From: Ciona savignyi
Taxonomy: Eukaryota; Chordata; Ascidiacea; Phlebobranchia; Cionidae
DNA length: 64,000 bases
NCBI GenBank assembly: GCA_000149265.1
Contig: CH002675.1
Location: 21,495-85,494, forward strand
Direction of reading: 5' to 3'
The notes under the pieces are model-generated. The model searched no databases and had not been told where the DNA came from. It was given only the letters and a program-made list of their open reading frames with translations. Position 1 is the stretch's first letter. Each line of letters begins with the position of its first letter. A program made the position numbers and the translations under genes. Below, piece by piece: positions 12,201-25,110 of this stretch.

Positions 12201-15200
12201 GAATAAACATCATGTCATCTTCAGTGTACTATTGGTAGAACTACAAAACCTTTATTACTAATTATAAAACAAAGTGTTCATACTTCAGCAAGAAATATAC
12301 AAATAACTTGAAAAATTCGCTGGCAGTAGGGTTTATTTTTAAGAGGCGTAACAGACACGGTCTTAATAAGAATTATATACTAATACAATAGGCATGCACG
12401 CGTTCAAACATACGCGCCTGTTGACCATTGTAAATACCTGAAAGAGACGTTATGAAAAAAGCAATGTGCTATATAAATGAACTTCTATGAATAGAAGAGA
12501 CCAGACCGTTGTTTTGCAACTTTAAATCGCGTTAACAGTACGGTCAGACAACACAAACTCAATACGAGTTATTATGTATTGTATTATAATATCCTGGACA
12601 TCGTTTGTACATAAATTCTTTATCGTTACTACAGAAATTATTTTGCCTACTTTAACACTGACGTGTGTAATATCTGTTTTTTTTCTATAGCTCTGCATTA
12701 TTGACATTAAATATATTGTATTTTCTGTCCAGCAATTATAATTAAAAATACGGCGCAATTATTTATAAAGATCGAATTAGGGTTGTTATAGATTCACGGC
12801 GATTGTGATTTGTTTTGATTTGTCAAAAAACGTTTCTCGATAACAATTTTTTCGAACATAAAAAAAATTTAATTTCGAACATACTTTTTTTGCGCATTAG
12901 AACATAATCCAAAGTACGATGGTATTAGTACACAGCCCAAGCTTGGCAGTATCAGTATAACGTACCAGGACACTTTTATATCCAGTTTACCACAAACATT
13001 GTGATCTTTTATCAAGTTTTGCGATATTGGCAATTACAACGGAATATCGTCACTTACGGAGTCCATCCTAATAACCACACCGCAAAAAGTGCTTTTAGGA
13101 CACGCTGGTTGGGCTTTTTAAATAAGCAATTAAACTGATTTGTTTTTATTGTTACTCCTAACAAGGACCAAGGGTACGAGTGGCTGTTGTATGTGTATTT
13201 AGTTTAGTTTATTTTTGTTTCCACGATGAAAACACGTAACGGGACTATTGGTAAAAATTTGGAAAACGGGAAAAAACGGCAAAACGGCAGTCGTTAGAAC
13301 ACGTCTAAAAAGGAATAAACTAGGAAAATTCGGTATAATTTGACGTGGCCGCTAACCCCAAGTATGTATTATTCTGTCGTTTCCATTACTAAACAACTGT
13401 GTTTACAAATTTTCTTCAATGTGGATTTCCACAATCACCATCACAAAAATACCACGTTAATCGNNNNNNNNNNNNNNNNNNNNNNNNNNNNNNNNNNNNN
13501 NNNNNNNNNNNNNNNNNNNNNNNNNNNNNNNNNNNNNNNNNNNNNNNNNNNNNNNNNNNNNNNNNNNNNNNNNNNNNNNNNNNNNNNNNNNNNNNNNNNN
13601 NNNNNNNNNNNNNNNNNNNNNNNNNNNNNNNNNNNNNNNNNNNNNNNNNNNNNNNNNNNNNNNNNNNNNNNNNNNNNNNNNNNNNNNNNNNNNNNNNNNN
13701 NNNNNNNNNNNNNNNNNNNNNNNNNNNNNNNNNNNNNNNNNNNNNNNNNNNNNNNNNNNNNNNNNNNNNNNNNNNNNNNNNNNNNNNNNNNNNNNNNNNN
13801 NNNNNNNNNNNNNNNNNNNNNNNNNNNNNNNNNNNNNNNNNNNNNNNNNNNNNNNNNNNNNNNNNNNNNNNNNNNNNNNNNNNNNNNNNNNNNNNNNNNN
13901 NNNNNNNNNNNNTTGCCAGAACATAAGAGACGCATGGTGTTGAGATGTGGTTACCAATTGCTAAACACAAAAGGGATTAGCAACTTCTGAGGTTAAATTT
14001 ATCGTAATGCTTTTCGTTATTTTAACGAATGTATGAAAAATCAATAATCTCGAAAAATTTTGGTGTGTTTCTATGTATAGTAAATATACGTAAAATTAAG
14101 GCTTTTAAACCAATCGACCAACACATATAGACAAATTTAACGTAACATATTAGACATAGGCCATTGGACGATACCGTTTTCTTAGATTTTACCCAAGTAA
14201 TCCCAAACGGTACTTGTTTAAATTACACATGTATATCCTGTCTGAACAACTTCTTACACAGATCATAATACTCGGACTACACGCACTGCATCGTAAACAA
14301 CTTATACCAACCTTAATGAAGAGGTTAATGATGTGTTTACGTTCCGATAGATCATCACTGTTGCTACAGTTTGGCACAACTTCTATGGGCTTGAGTTCCG
14401 ACATTATAAACTCTACTTTGAACTGATTTAACCACTTTGAAAATAATAACAAGAAAACAACTTTTAGATAGCTTTGTGACTCAGCATTGCTTGCGGTAAT
14501 TATGCCTTATTTGGTAATGAACCATCCTGAATTTATTCTAAAGAACAAAGTTACAAGAACTTTGGTCTGCTAGCTGTACAACTTACAGGAACCACTCGAC
14601 ACTACAGTTCAAAGATAACCAAACTTTAAATCTAGTACGATTTCGTGCCAACTCGTATTGATCAATTTAAAATGTTTCAAATACAAAACTTTTAAACCGA
14701 CACCGTGCAGCGTCAATTCGTGACCGGCTAAGCAGAACAGTGTATACACACTGCTAAGACTTTATGTCAAACTTCAGTTGAAATACTGAGGATATCTGAG
14801 CAAACACACCGCACTGAACGACCACTTATCCAGCAGGGAACTATTTATCTTACCATTGTTGTATTTTGCACTGCCAAGAGTTTTTAATACAACTATATAG
14901 CGCACAAGCGAATTGCGCATTCCTGGCAATAGAATCACTGGTGTGTTCCACCGCAAAACGCCTCGAGCAAGACGAAACCATATCTACCTGTCCTCAAAAT
15001 AACACGTTTACTGTAGCTAGCCGGCCGTTAAATGCACAGATCAAACTTTTGAGTCGTCAGTTAGTTTTGAGCTTTGATTCAACGGTAATTGCTTCCTGTT
15101 CAGTTAAATCACACCAGTTTGTTAGTTGATCGCTAAACTATTGTTTATATTTGCATAGCTATAACTGAACTACCCTGAGAGCTTTGGCACTGTGTAAATA

Positions 15201-18110
15201 CTGCCCTGAAACTAAAGTTATACAAACATAATGTGAAGAAATCTGCAATCTAACACGCGTTATTGCGTCTGCACGTTAACCGATGTAGGTAATCATTTTG
15301 TAAGATTTGGATTTCTCGAAATACGTAGGACATTAAGTTGACATGTATACGTCGTATAGGCCTGCTACATTATCTGACGCGGATGGTTAATTCCTTGAGC
15401 ACGTACGCCCAGGACTGTATTTTTGCCTGCATCATAATTATTTAAAATCACCCCAATAAACTTTTGAAAATCTATTTTATGCTTTTTAAATCTCTAAATG
15501 TATTTAAATTAGTTACAAGTCAGTCGGTCTTAATGCAATAAAGTTCTATGAAATATTAACACAATTTCCACGCAATTTCAAGAAAATATGTTATAAATTT
15601 ACGTGCGATGGACGATACAAAAACAAACAAAAATTGTCATATATGTCAAAACTCGTGATTTTATATTGTGGAACTATGCCAACAATATTGTTTTATACAC
15701 TGGACTACAACTAAAACTGTTTAATAGGCCAGGACTACGTTTGTTTGTTAGCACGCTTAATAATTCAAAGAAAAATCATTTTAGGTGTTTAATTTTTGTA
15801 CCAACCATGCCTGACGGATTATATGGTATTTTAATGCAATCACGCGAATAAAGCCATTAAAATAACTTGTGATAGATTACGTTAATAAACACGAGTGATC
15901 GACCACTACTGCGTTATTATCGGGTGTATGTCTACGCGCTTAATTCATGTACGACACAATACTGAAAGTAGTCCCGATCGTTTGGATATTTTATTATTTG
16001 AATTACTGTTTTCATTAACTACTAAACATTATACAAGTGGCCCATTACACCACCACCGTTTAATGATAATCAGTAACATGTATCTATATAAGCCTAAGGA
16101 TAAAATCCTGCTTTGTTCTATGCTATATTATTATCCTAAAACCAAGCGTTTATGTTGGGTCGTCATAAACCAGACCTCATCCTCGAGCAACCTAAGTGAA
16201 ACCCACCCATAACAACTGGTTCTGATACTGACACAATATTTGTCTTTTCGAAAGTTCTATCTGGTACAGATCACCTTAATTCAGCAATAAGTATTTTTAT
16301 CGTAATAATATTCAATTTTTTTAAAAATTATGGGACCGGTAAAATTAGATATGGGTCATTTTTATTTTGTATCTGTAGTTTTAAGGGAGAATTTTTTTTC
16401 TATTGTTATACTATTCATGTTTACCATTAAAGAATTAATATTTTCACCAGTTGGTAATACATTGTGTAATTAAGGTGTATACATTTACTGTTTTAAAGAT
16501 TCTAAAAAATGTTATTTGTACCACAGGGTGTATGTTATGACTTGGCCAACCCTCAGGCCCTAAGAATACATGTCAATCAAGCAACCTGTTAGCTGCATTA
16601 CCGCTATGCAACATTGACCTATTTAAGTTTTGGTATGTATACCAGAGTTTTTACACATGTTAGGCTAACATTTTCCTAATTAGGTATATCGAAACAGTTT
16701 TAATAATAAAACACCACATTAAACTACATTATGTCACATGCGTGCTTTGTTGTACTGTTACCTTCACGAACAGCACAATTTTCGGATCAGGTTTAGAAGG
16801 GTTTTCTTCGGAATTTTGTCCATTTACAACTAAAGATGTACTGGTTGATTCACTTGGCTTCTAAACATGCAGGAAAGGAAAATAAAAAAAATGAAAACAT
16901 GCAAGTTACTTTAGTAAGATTATCACCTTTATTGTTTCATGTTTGTTGGTTGAATCTTCATAGAAACAACATAAATATTAGTAAAATAATGATGTCAATG
17001 CCAGTTTATTTTTTATATTGTTAAACCATGAACATAACCGAATCCATCTTGGAACTTAAAAAAACATTGGGACATGCAACAACCTTTATCATTAGGGATA
17101 TAAAATGTTCAGTTGTCTCGCCACTTTCATTGACTGTATGGATCTCGTTGACATCCTATATTTTGAGTTAAAATGTTTACAAATTTAACGCTTCTCTTTA
17201 TACATATATTTTATATATATATATATAGGGCCATTTAGCAATGCCAAGTATTTATGGGAATAAAGATGAACATCCTATCCTATCCTAATTTACTAATTTA
17301 TATATATTATACCGGCACCAGTACAGTAGAATAAATAGGGCAGATGTCCATCCTATTGAATAATTAATATATAATTTCTATTGAGTGGGCAAGACATTAT
17401 ATATCCTTTTTTTATGATTGATAAATATTACTTTGAGGACTCATCCATCGTTATCACTTAATAACTTAGGCCCAGTCTAGTTTCTGGCATACAGGGTATA
17501 AAACTGTTATAAAAATAATGATGGAGTGTTAACCACGTTTTAACCACCACTGTTTGTAAAACCCTTTTTTTACAGTACATTGTTTCTACAAAAAGGTTTC
17601 CACTGTGTTTTGTTATGAAAACTGTAAAAAATTTCCCAAGGCTTCTAATCTAAATTCATAACAGTATTTCCTAATAAGGGACTGATAATTTAAGTAAAAT
17701 AGCAAGTATGGAATCATGAGGAAGATTCTTCTATATACCTGTTTCAATCAGGTTTATTTTTTAGCTGTTTTTACTACAACCACTGTAAAATAATGGGTCT
17801 CATTCATTGCTTTCTTCATTAGTATCGGTACTCTCTGTTTACTAAAATAAAATATTACTTAAAGGTTGAAACTTACATCAGTCAATTTCATCTCTGAAAC
17901 ACCTTGAACTACTGACTCTGCCATGCTTGCCAATGGTCGGGGATCGTCTGCGCTTGCCGATGATGCAGTAGACTGCTGGTCAAAATCGTAACGATGCTCG
18001 ACTGGTGGCGGGGGAGGTAACTCTTCTTCTTGGTAATGGTGCAAATAATCGTCGTCGTTGTTCAGGACTTCAGGATTGGGTTGTTCAGGTAAATAATCAG
18101 AACCTTCAAC
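9235..18110 (-). CDS. Chloride intracellular channel protein (CLIC) with long acidic N-terminal extension
   Basis: CLICs are GST-fold proteins that exist in soluble and membrane forms and act in vesicle and cytoskeletal processes. Coding exons on the minus strand: 18110-17877, 16860-16762, 11294-11185, 10709-10468, 9785-9601, 9408-9235 (stop), 1044 nt in all, phases consistent. The first ~104 residues are a low-complexity acidic extension with a pentaproline run ([10 protein letters not shown]), like long vertebrate CLIC5B/CLIC6 isoforms. Then come strand 1 (KIVLFVKAGSD), the glutaredoxin-like site [11 protein letters not shown], the conserved cis-proline region ([12 protein letters not shown]), and the C-terminal helical domain with [19 protein letters not shown], the acidic loop [28 protein letters not shown] and DEFTQTCP. 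The 5' start is unresolved: the first exon has no early ATG. Either an exon lies upstream, or trans-splicing at 18111 allows initiation at MAESVVQG inside this exon. Confidence 0.9.
9942..10118 (-). repeat. Dispersed ~170 bp repeat with (TTTAG)n edge, copy 1
   Basis: Starts with a TTAGTTTAGTTTAG run, followed by TTTCCACGATGAAAACACG and ending near GACGTGGCCGCTAAACCC. A direct copy at 13198-13360 is close to it throughout. On the minus strand the TTTAG run reads as a (CTAAA)n tail, as expected for the 3' end of a retroposon. It lies in a CLIC intron. Confidence 0.75.
13198..13360 (-). repeat. Dispersed ~170 bp repeat with (TTTAG)n edge, copy 2
   Basis: Second copy of the 9942-10118 repeat in the same orientation, within the large CLIC intron. 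It differs by scattered substitutions and a shorter TTTAG run and ends at GACGTGGCCGCTAACCCC. Confidence 0.75.
13464..13912. other. Assembly gap (449 N)
   Basis: Run of N inside a CLIC intron. The flanks show no shared sequence. Apparent ORFs across it are meaningless. Confidence 0.99.
17084..17155 (-). CDS. Possible CLIC cassette exon (24 codons, phase 0)
   Basis: Between the first two CLIC exons the minus strand has an open stretch after an acceptor-like AATATAG, beginning [18 protein letters not shown]. It ends at AAG|GTTGTT, a poor donor. At 72 nt, phase 0 on both sides, it could be skipped or included without shifting frame, and its acidic, Thr/Ser-rich make-up fits the disordered N-terminal extension. 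The weak donor and lack of a pyrimidine tract argue against it. Confidence 0.25.
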
Positions 18111-19400
18111 CTGTGAATAGATACGTGATGTTAACAAACATATTCTTACTAATTTTCACAACCTACATACTAACGCAAAATGGACTAAACATTATTTTAT
18201 CAAACCAAATGAAAAATTTAATTATGTCCTTCATAGTTGTATTTACATAATTTACATTTTATTTGTAAAATAGCACTTGCGTTTAAAAGAATCTGACAAA
18301 GTAAAACATTTTCCTTGCAAGCTTTCAATTTTATAAAACAACAACCCTGATCCTCACATGCAATTTACAAAACCTTTTCGTTATATATATATAATATATA
18401 TATACACAAAAACAAGTTATCAGTTACATTATGGCCAAAATGTGCACAATGTATGGCTGCATTGTAAAGAAATAGAGATGACAAACTGACTGTAAACACC
18501 TATGGTATGGTGGATGTAACTAAATACGCTTATAGTGAAACATTTGAATTCAGTGGCCACCCCCATTTGTAGGTTGCTTGGAAATCTCAAACTCTTTATA
18601 ATGCAGCTATACAGTGTGTACATTTGGCAACCTATTACCATGCATAGGAGCTTTTGATCATTATATGTCTTGTAAAAGCTGTTAAAGGCATACAATTTTT
18701 AACGTATCATGAATGCTTGAAGCACTTGGTACTATCCTGGTTGCACACGAAAGCTATGCTTGTTGCTTAAACATTTCTAGAGCGGTATATTATTTCTACT
18801 TAAAAAAATTCTTTATTACAATTAAACATATTAAATTCAATTAAACAAGAACGAATACCACAATTCACGACAAATGCATCAAATTACTCTGTAACAATTG
18901 TCAAATGGCACACTCTTAAGAGCCGATTATCCTATTTTTAAAATGTTCTTACTCTTATATACTACACTAAAATCGCACAAGCTACATGCTAGTTTGTATG
19001 CCAGGTCTTTATACAGACGTTTTTGTAATGTAATTTCTTTTAAAAGATTACGCTACAAATGCTTTGCAGACTGCAAAAACAATGTGCAATCACTGCCCAT
19101 ATATAGCAATAAAACTCTTAGTACAGCATACTATTTCTATGTCGGTTTATTGTTGTTAGTTTTATGAATGTTGCGAACTCGTATGACCTAAACATTTCTT
19201 TACTGTACATAGTTAGATCAATTTTGAATTGCGTATTGCTGGATTCCCAATTATATTTACGTTCATTTCAAATACTAAAATTATCTACTACTTGGATTCA
19301 AAATAGAAACATCAGCATTATATTTGAACTAATGACTATATAAAACACTGATTAATAGATGGGCTTTAATTATGTGCATACATTCTTTCTAAATACGCCT

Positions 19401-19514
19401 TTAAACTTTACATATAAATGTAATATATGAAACAAACACTATCACAAGTAGAAGCAGACAGAACACCAACGTAATCGATGAAAATAAATCGTCATTTCCG
19501 CCGGGATTACTCAT
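19401..19514 (-). CDS. Possible 37-residue single-pass membrane micropeptide
   Basis: The ORF runs from ATG to TAA with an N-terminal polar stretch (MSNPGGNDDLFSS) followed by an uninterrupted hydrophobic helix (ITLVFCLLLLVIVFV) and a short tail ending CKV. This is the architecture of small single-pass regulators, but no family similarity is recognised and the start context is ordinary. It could be a first exon, a real small ORF, or chance in AT-rich DNA. Confidence 0.2.
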   Translation of the reverse strand: MSNPGGNDDLFSSITLVFCLLLLVIVFVSYITFICKV

Positions 19515-20465
19515 ACTTGTGCTGCGGTTTATCACTATTTCGTCTGGACGGTTGTCTTAGTCGGTTTGAGCAACGCACTTCGTGGATATTGCCCACTGGA
19601 CTAACATGTTGAACTAAAACAGTAGAAACGTCCCAATCTTATACAAAACTCTACTGCAATAGTTCTGGTAAATGACATGTTGTTTGGAGGCATCAGATGA
19701 TTGCCTGAGATATAACGCCACCTACGTGTTATCCACCCACGACGAAAAACATGAATATTCTATCATATATTGGATATCCATCATGTGATAACTGTTTCAT
19801 TGGAGTACTTTCCATCCGAATAGTATAAGGCATATAATAGCAATTTAAAGTTCTAATCGGAAATGTGTTTACTACATATAGGATATACATATATGTTGGA
19901 TTCGGGCTTTTTATTTTTATGGGAAAGTTCTTACAAAGAATAACCCAAACAGGTAATTGTTTACAAGGCCAAACCAGTAAGCCGGTATACTTGCTTCTGT
20001 AGTCTTTTAAAAAAGTTTTAAAAAAGAACAACGAAGGGCCGGTGGAATGGATAAACATTATAGTTTGATTTTACTTATTGTGCCCATTGTGGATGTGGAA
20101 GACCCAAATTTAAATTTTCAATTAAACTCGTTTCGTGCAACTATATTAATGTAGTTAAATGAAGGTTGTTGTCTTACGATAATAAAGATAAAGCATAATA
20201 AGAACCATTTAATAAACTGAAGAAGACGACAGCACAACAATGCTGGTTAAACTCACTGCAATGATAAAAAATACAACAATCTTATTAAGTCGCTGACATA
20301 TTTACAATGCAAAACAAATAAATGTAAAACAAAGTTGCATTAAAAAGGCCACAAACACCTGTGAAGTAAATCGCGAAACCGAGGTGGACGTTGCTTGAAA
20401 CCAGTGGAGTCATTCATACGTTGAACAAACGATATGGAAATTTTACCACACTACAACTTTGGGAC

Positions 20466-20730
20466 TACAGATTATCTAGATGGGTTAGTGCGTCGCATTT
20501 TAGCTGATGGGCTGTAGGTTCGAAACGGTCACTAACTAGTCAGTTGTGTCCTTGGGCAAGGCACTTAACAGGCATTGCCTAAACTTAGTAAACTGATGGC
20601 TTCTACCAAATCGAAGACACGTTTAAATCATACACAACACACTACAATATCTGACTATTGCCAGTGTACTAAATGATGCTCATTGCGTTTTTCCATCACG
20701 GGGTAAACATGAATATTCTATTCTAACCCG
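20466..20730 (+). repeat. tRNA-related SINE, near full length
   Basis: The head contains GGGTTAGTGCG and a polymerase III B-box-like GGTTCGAAACG. It is followed by GTGTCCTTGGGCAAGGCACTT, a central AATCATACACAACACACT block and the tail CACGGGGTAAACATGAATAT. The same order of blocks recurs, often truncated, at 24960-25110, 28880-29110, 31912-32200 and 41585-41705 on the minus strand and at 32203-32382 on the plus strand. Confidence 0.75.
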
Positions 20731-20809
20731 ACTGTTGGCAGAATAGGACAATTGGTCGTGCTATAACTCTCTATTTCGTTTCATCAACGGGAGGATATAC
20801 TATTGCCAT

Positions 20810-20960
20810 GTTTTTTAATTTTTTTACCGAGCTCAGGGTTAATTAATATGATGGACTCAAACTAAGCCATTTGAACATACGACCGTTCATATACTATTGC
20901 CATGTTTTTTAATTTTTTTTACCGGCTTTAGTTTCGAACCCATGATGGGCTGTAACCTTG
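20810..20960 (-). repeat. Two partial copies of a second tRNA-derived SINE
   Basis: Reads, on the plus strand, two successive TTTTTTTACCG...CCATTTG/...TTTCGAACCCA units. Reverse complemented these give the CAAATGG A-box-like and TGGGTTCGAAAC B-box-like motifs of the family seen at 29466-29609 and 48473-48590. Confidence 0.55.
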
Positions 20961-23900
20961 CGGCTGAATACCGCCGGTTAGTGGATAAAGTTAAGTGTTC
21001 TTAATAAACGAACGAAATACGAAAACAAACGCAGCTTATGAAAAGACTGTAATAGATACAAAGGACTTGTGTTCAAAACGCACATAAATAAGAAACGAGA
21101 CGGTACTTTAATAATTGATGTATAGTTTTGAAATAAATATTTACAAAACGACATGTTAGAATATCGTAAATCAATTATTGTTGGAATGTTTTATTTCAGT
21201 ACTTTGTTGCACTGTAAAGAGCATTCGAGGTTATTCTAATTGCAAAAGGCATTTAAAACAAGGACCTAGTATACAAGTAACACCTCTAGTGGGGTGTTTA
21301 AGTTATACCTTAACGGAAGAAGAAATGTGTCACAAGCAATCGTCACATAATACTTACAGTATCGTATACGGGGACTTCCATGTTGAAGCTTTAAGAAGAA
21401 TTGCCGCGACCACAGCACTTTTCTACTACGAAAATACAACTACGACCTGCAAAGACGCATAATACTTGTCAGTCAACCTGCACTAAACAAGAACGTCGAA
21501 CTACTTAGCCAAGCAATTGAAATACGGTCTGACCAAAGTGGCCGTTATTTACCCGTGAGTAAAGAGCCAATACTGTACGAGCACTTATAGCCTGTCCTTA
21601 AACGCTTCAAAGAGCGGGAAAACTCGACTTTCTTCGCAAATAAAGACTTAATATTTTGAATTTATTGGATGGAGCATAGTAGTTCTGTCTCCCACATTAT
21701 TGAAATATTTATAAGGCCAAATATTTAACTATTAACATCATACTAATTTGAGAGGCTTTAGAGAATCCAGCTGCATCCTATCAAGTCATGATCTACAATC
21801 ATGTTTACATTTGCACAGATTACCACCCGTTTGTTTATCTGCTCTACATTTCCAACATCCAAACAATGTAGAATAGCTTTGATGAGCTAACTACCTGTAC
21901 CCTATACATCTGCGCGACTTAACCGTCGTGTCGGAATAGTAAAAAACTGACTACAATACATTTTCCACCACGAGGCCAACTGCACTATTGCTAACTAAAT
22001 GTAAAAATACACTATACTGCCTTGTGTTGTTATTGGATAACGGTTTGCGATAAGAAATACACCTGCCACAATAAAACCGCACGCACCAGTTCGAATGAAT
22101 AGACCTTTTAAGACTTACTCATTGTACAATTCTAAAGAACTTGTGCTACGTTACAAACAAAGAAATTAAGAAAGGTGAACTATATACAAAACAGTGTTTT
22201 AGCACTTTCACGGATTATTCAAGAGTCTATGTCCTTTTACGCCACTTCTTGTTTTGTTGATCATGCAGATGGTACAGTCTGTAATAAATTAATAGGCAAA
22301 TTGCCTTGTGTTCTAAATCTATATGACGTTAATTTTACACGACAGTTTTTTTTATCAACCTGTAGAAAACGTTGCCAATACATCTTTCACTGTTACAAGT
22401 GTTACAATAAAGGCGTAGAATAATAGATATTTATAACTTGCAAATCAAACACAGTAAAAACGTTTCGTTTTGGCTGGGGTAATGATTAATTTCCGGAAGA
22501 ACAAACTTTGAAAATATCTTTAAGTATAATGCCTTGTAATCCTGCCTTGTAACTCATTTTAAAATATAAATAATTTAAAACCTATACCAAAATAAACAAC
22601 TACTGTACATTGATTATAATTGCCAAATTTAGGTCAATCATCACAAAAGACTCCTGTATGCATAACATAAAATTAAAATGATATGAATCTTATATTATAC
22701 TAATATTTAATATTGCATCTATTGTGCACTTGCATATACGGCTTAGATGCTATGCAATAAGTCTGTGAATACCACAGATCCACATTTCCCGCGAGTTAAA
22801 TTAAAATAAGATTACAGCTGTACTCTCATATGAATAGACGGAATTGAAAGTTGCCACTTAACAAGAGAAGCGAAGGTTAAGGACCATCATAGCGAAACTG
22901 TCCGCTAAGTCATGCTGTACAGTGCTCGAACGGTCTGTTTGTTCACCCGATTAATTATTAACGGATCCACATTGCGTAACCGACTTATAGGAATATATAT
23001 ACAGTATATATAGCGATGTTTGGCTCCACTCCTAAAATTTGCAAAAAATGCGCTGTGATTTCAATCCTAAATTCCCAATCATGCAAACCTCATGGAAAAT
23101 TACTTACGGCTCGCTATATTCAGGCAGATTAAATTCGGAAACATTTTCACAAAGCTAACACATTCCCTCTTTTTCCTCATTATCCAAATATTTTTATTAC
23201 CTAGTTACTGCAATTTTCAAAGCAAGTTATTATGGTAATATTGCTTTAAAGTCATTTGGTCTTGTAGGCAGTTAGCATTTAGTCTATTTAAATTTTGACT
23301 TCGATAGCGCAACGATGCAAGTGACTGGAATATAAGCATGACTAGCCTACACAGTTAAATAAATTTTGATTTGGCTATAGGCATGTTCGTGTCCGACCTC
23401 CAGTATCTTTTTGATGTGGAGTGAATCTTTTATTAGGGTTCCTAATAAAAACAATGGAATATATGACTTCTAAAAAAGAACAATAGATGGTGTTTACACT
23501 TGTTATTAGAATGCAGTCTTACAAATTGTTCTTTGATGTAAGCGCTTTTGCCATCGTCGAATTAACGCGGCGCGGCACATTTATCTTTTAGGTTATTAGT
23601 ACTAAAATCATGAATAATATTTAACATTTATAAACTTAATTAAATAAAAGACTGTATTATTACCAGAAATAACTACTTAGGCTCAGTCACTTCCAAATAT
23701 ATCATCTGCTTTTCAATGAAAAGTTTGGTCGTTTTTTTTATAAAGGGGTTCAGTGGAAGGTTTCTTTATTGTAATTGAAATTAGTCAAAGTGTGCGTTCG
23801 ACGACATAATAGTAACTAGCCAAATTTTCTAACTTGATGCCTGTGTAATGATTGTTTCTAGAAAATTTAATGAAAATTTGCTTAATCACATTGCCCATTA

Positions 23901-24959
23901 TTGTGTAGATACACGAACATGTTTTATGCGTTTAAAACTGATAAGCATGTTTCGCTGTGTTTTTACTATTAAAGGAGCACAAAATATTATTAGTCATGTG
24001 TTTAAATGTCTAACTGCTCTAATTGATCATTAAATTGAGAACTGGCAGTTTTCGGAAAGGGTCCGGGTGTGACTTGTTGCACCAAGCTGTCGTCACAGAA
24101 TTGTCGGTAATTATGTGACCTGCTCCTACCATGATACACGCGCGGTCTCGATCCTCGATAAACTGTTCACACACCAATGTTGATCAATTAGAAAAATATA
24201 TTTTGAATTCGTGATATGAGTCAAAGATGTGGAATATGGCAGATGTGAAGCGGTGCAGCCTCTATAAAAATAATAATTCAACACGATCCAATATTAAAAT
24301 ATACAATGAAAACGATGAAATGTTGACCAATCTATTATAGAACCTTTACTGAGGTGATCACTATCTACGATAATAACAATCGATAGATCCTGGTTTGCTC
24401 ATACATTAAAGACAGACGGTTTTTCCAGGCTTGTCCATGGGAAATGTCCCATGGAATGGGATTGGACAGCACGAAAGGAATCCACGGGAAAGTAGCCAAG
24501 TGCTTTGCCTAAAACCTAAGTTTTTAATAAAAAAATCTTAGTTGGTGTGATTTTGTCTTGTCTGCCGTGTAGGAGCTTCGTTTCAATCTGGCAACACTGC
24601 TTTGCGCACCATACTCGCTGATATAGTCTGCCATTGTTGCTGTAGCTTGAGAAACTACCCGAACAAACTGAATTATCACTATATCAGAAGCAGTTAAGGT
24701 GCAGAAAATTGAAAATTTACTGAATGAGCACAGTGACTCGAAATATGAGTGCCAGAATGATAAGAAATTGTCATATATCGACAGCTCTTCTAAACTTTAA
24801 AGTTAACAAAGCCAAAAAGTTTTGTCGTTTTGTATCTTGTACATGTAGTCTTATCTAGTAGGCCTACTCACTGGACTTAATTTTTTATAAATATAATAAC
24901 TTTTATTGAATTGTCTTTTGATGGGAATCCCACGGAATGGGATGGGACAGGCATAAATT

Positions 24960-25110
24960 GCTATGTGTTAGAATTTTCATGTTTATTCTCGTGAATGGGA
25001 AAACCAAGGGGGGTATAGGCAATGTCCGTTAAGTGCCTCACCCAAGAACACGATCGACTAGCTAGCAAGCAGTTCCGTAGGCGACGCACTAATTCAATTC
25101 TAGCACATGA
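24960..25110 (-). repeat. SINE fragment (family of 20466-20730)
   Basis: Contains the tail block TTATTCTCGTGAATGGGAAA and the head-side block CAATGTCCGTTAAGTGCCTC followed by GACTAGCTAGC, in minus orientation. The central part is deleted. Confidence 0.7.

Noticed and set aside
13340-13990. Long ORFs in several frames across 13464-13912
   Set aside because: They only exist because the run of N contains no stop codons.
14774-15129. Overlapping ORFs on both strands with a GTAAGA donor near 14857
   Set aside because: Considered as an alternative first CLIC exon, but the open frames leave in phases that do not fit the phase-0 acceptor at 11294 and would drop the first beta strand.
17200-17226. 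TA-rich tract as a possible TATA element
   Set aside because: Simple microsatellite in a CLIC intron; similar tracts at 18382 and 29520 have no gene start nearby.
21178-21462. 94-codon plus-strand ORF
   Set aside because: No family resemblance, no splice or regulatory context, and it lies in a repeat-rich gene-poor interval.
24524-24634. 36-codon minus-strand ORF with a good start context (MADYISEYGAQSS...)
   Set aside because: It lies inside a repeat-like unit bounded by GGCTTGTCC/GGGACAGGC sequences (about 24429-24950), has no strong donor, and no phase that joins it to CLIC.
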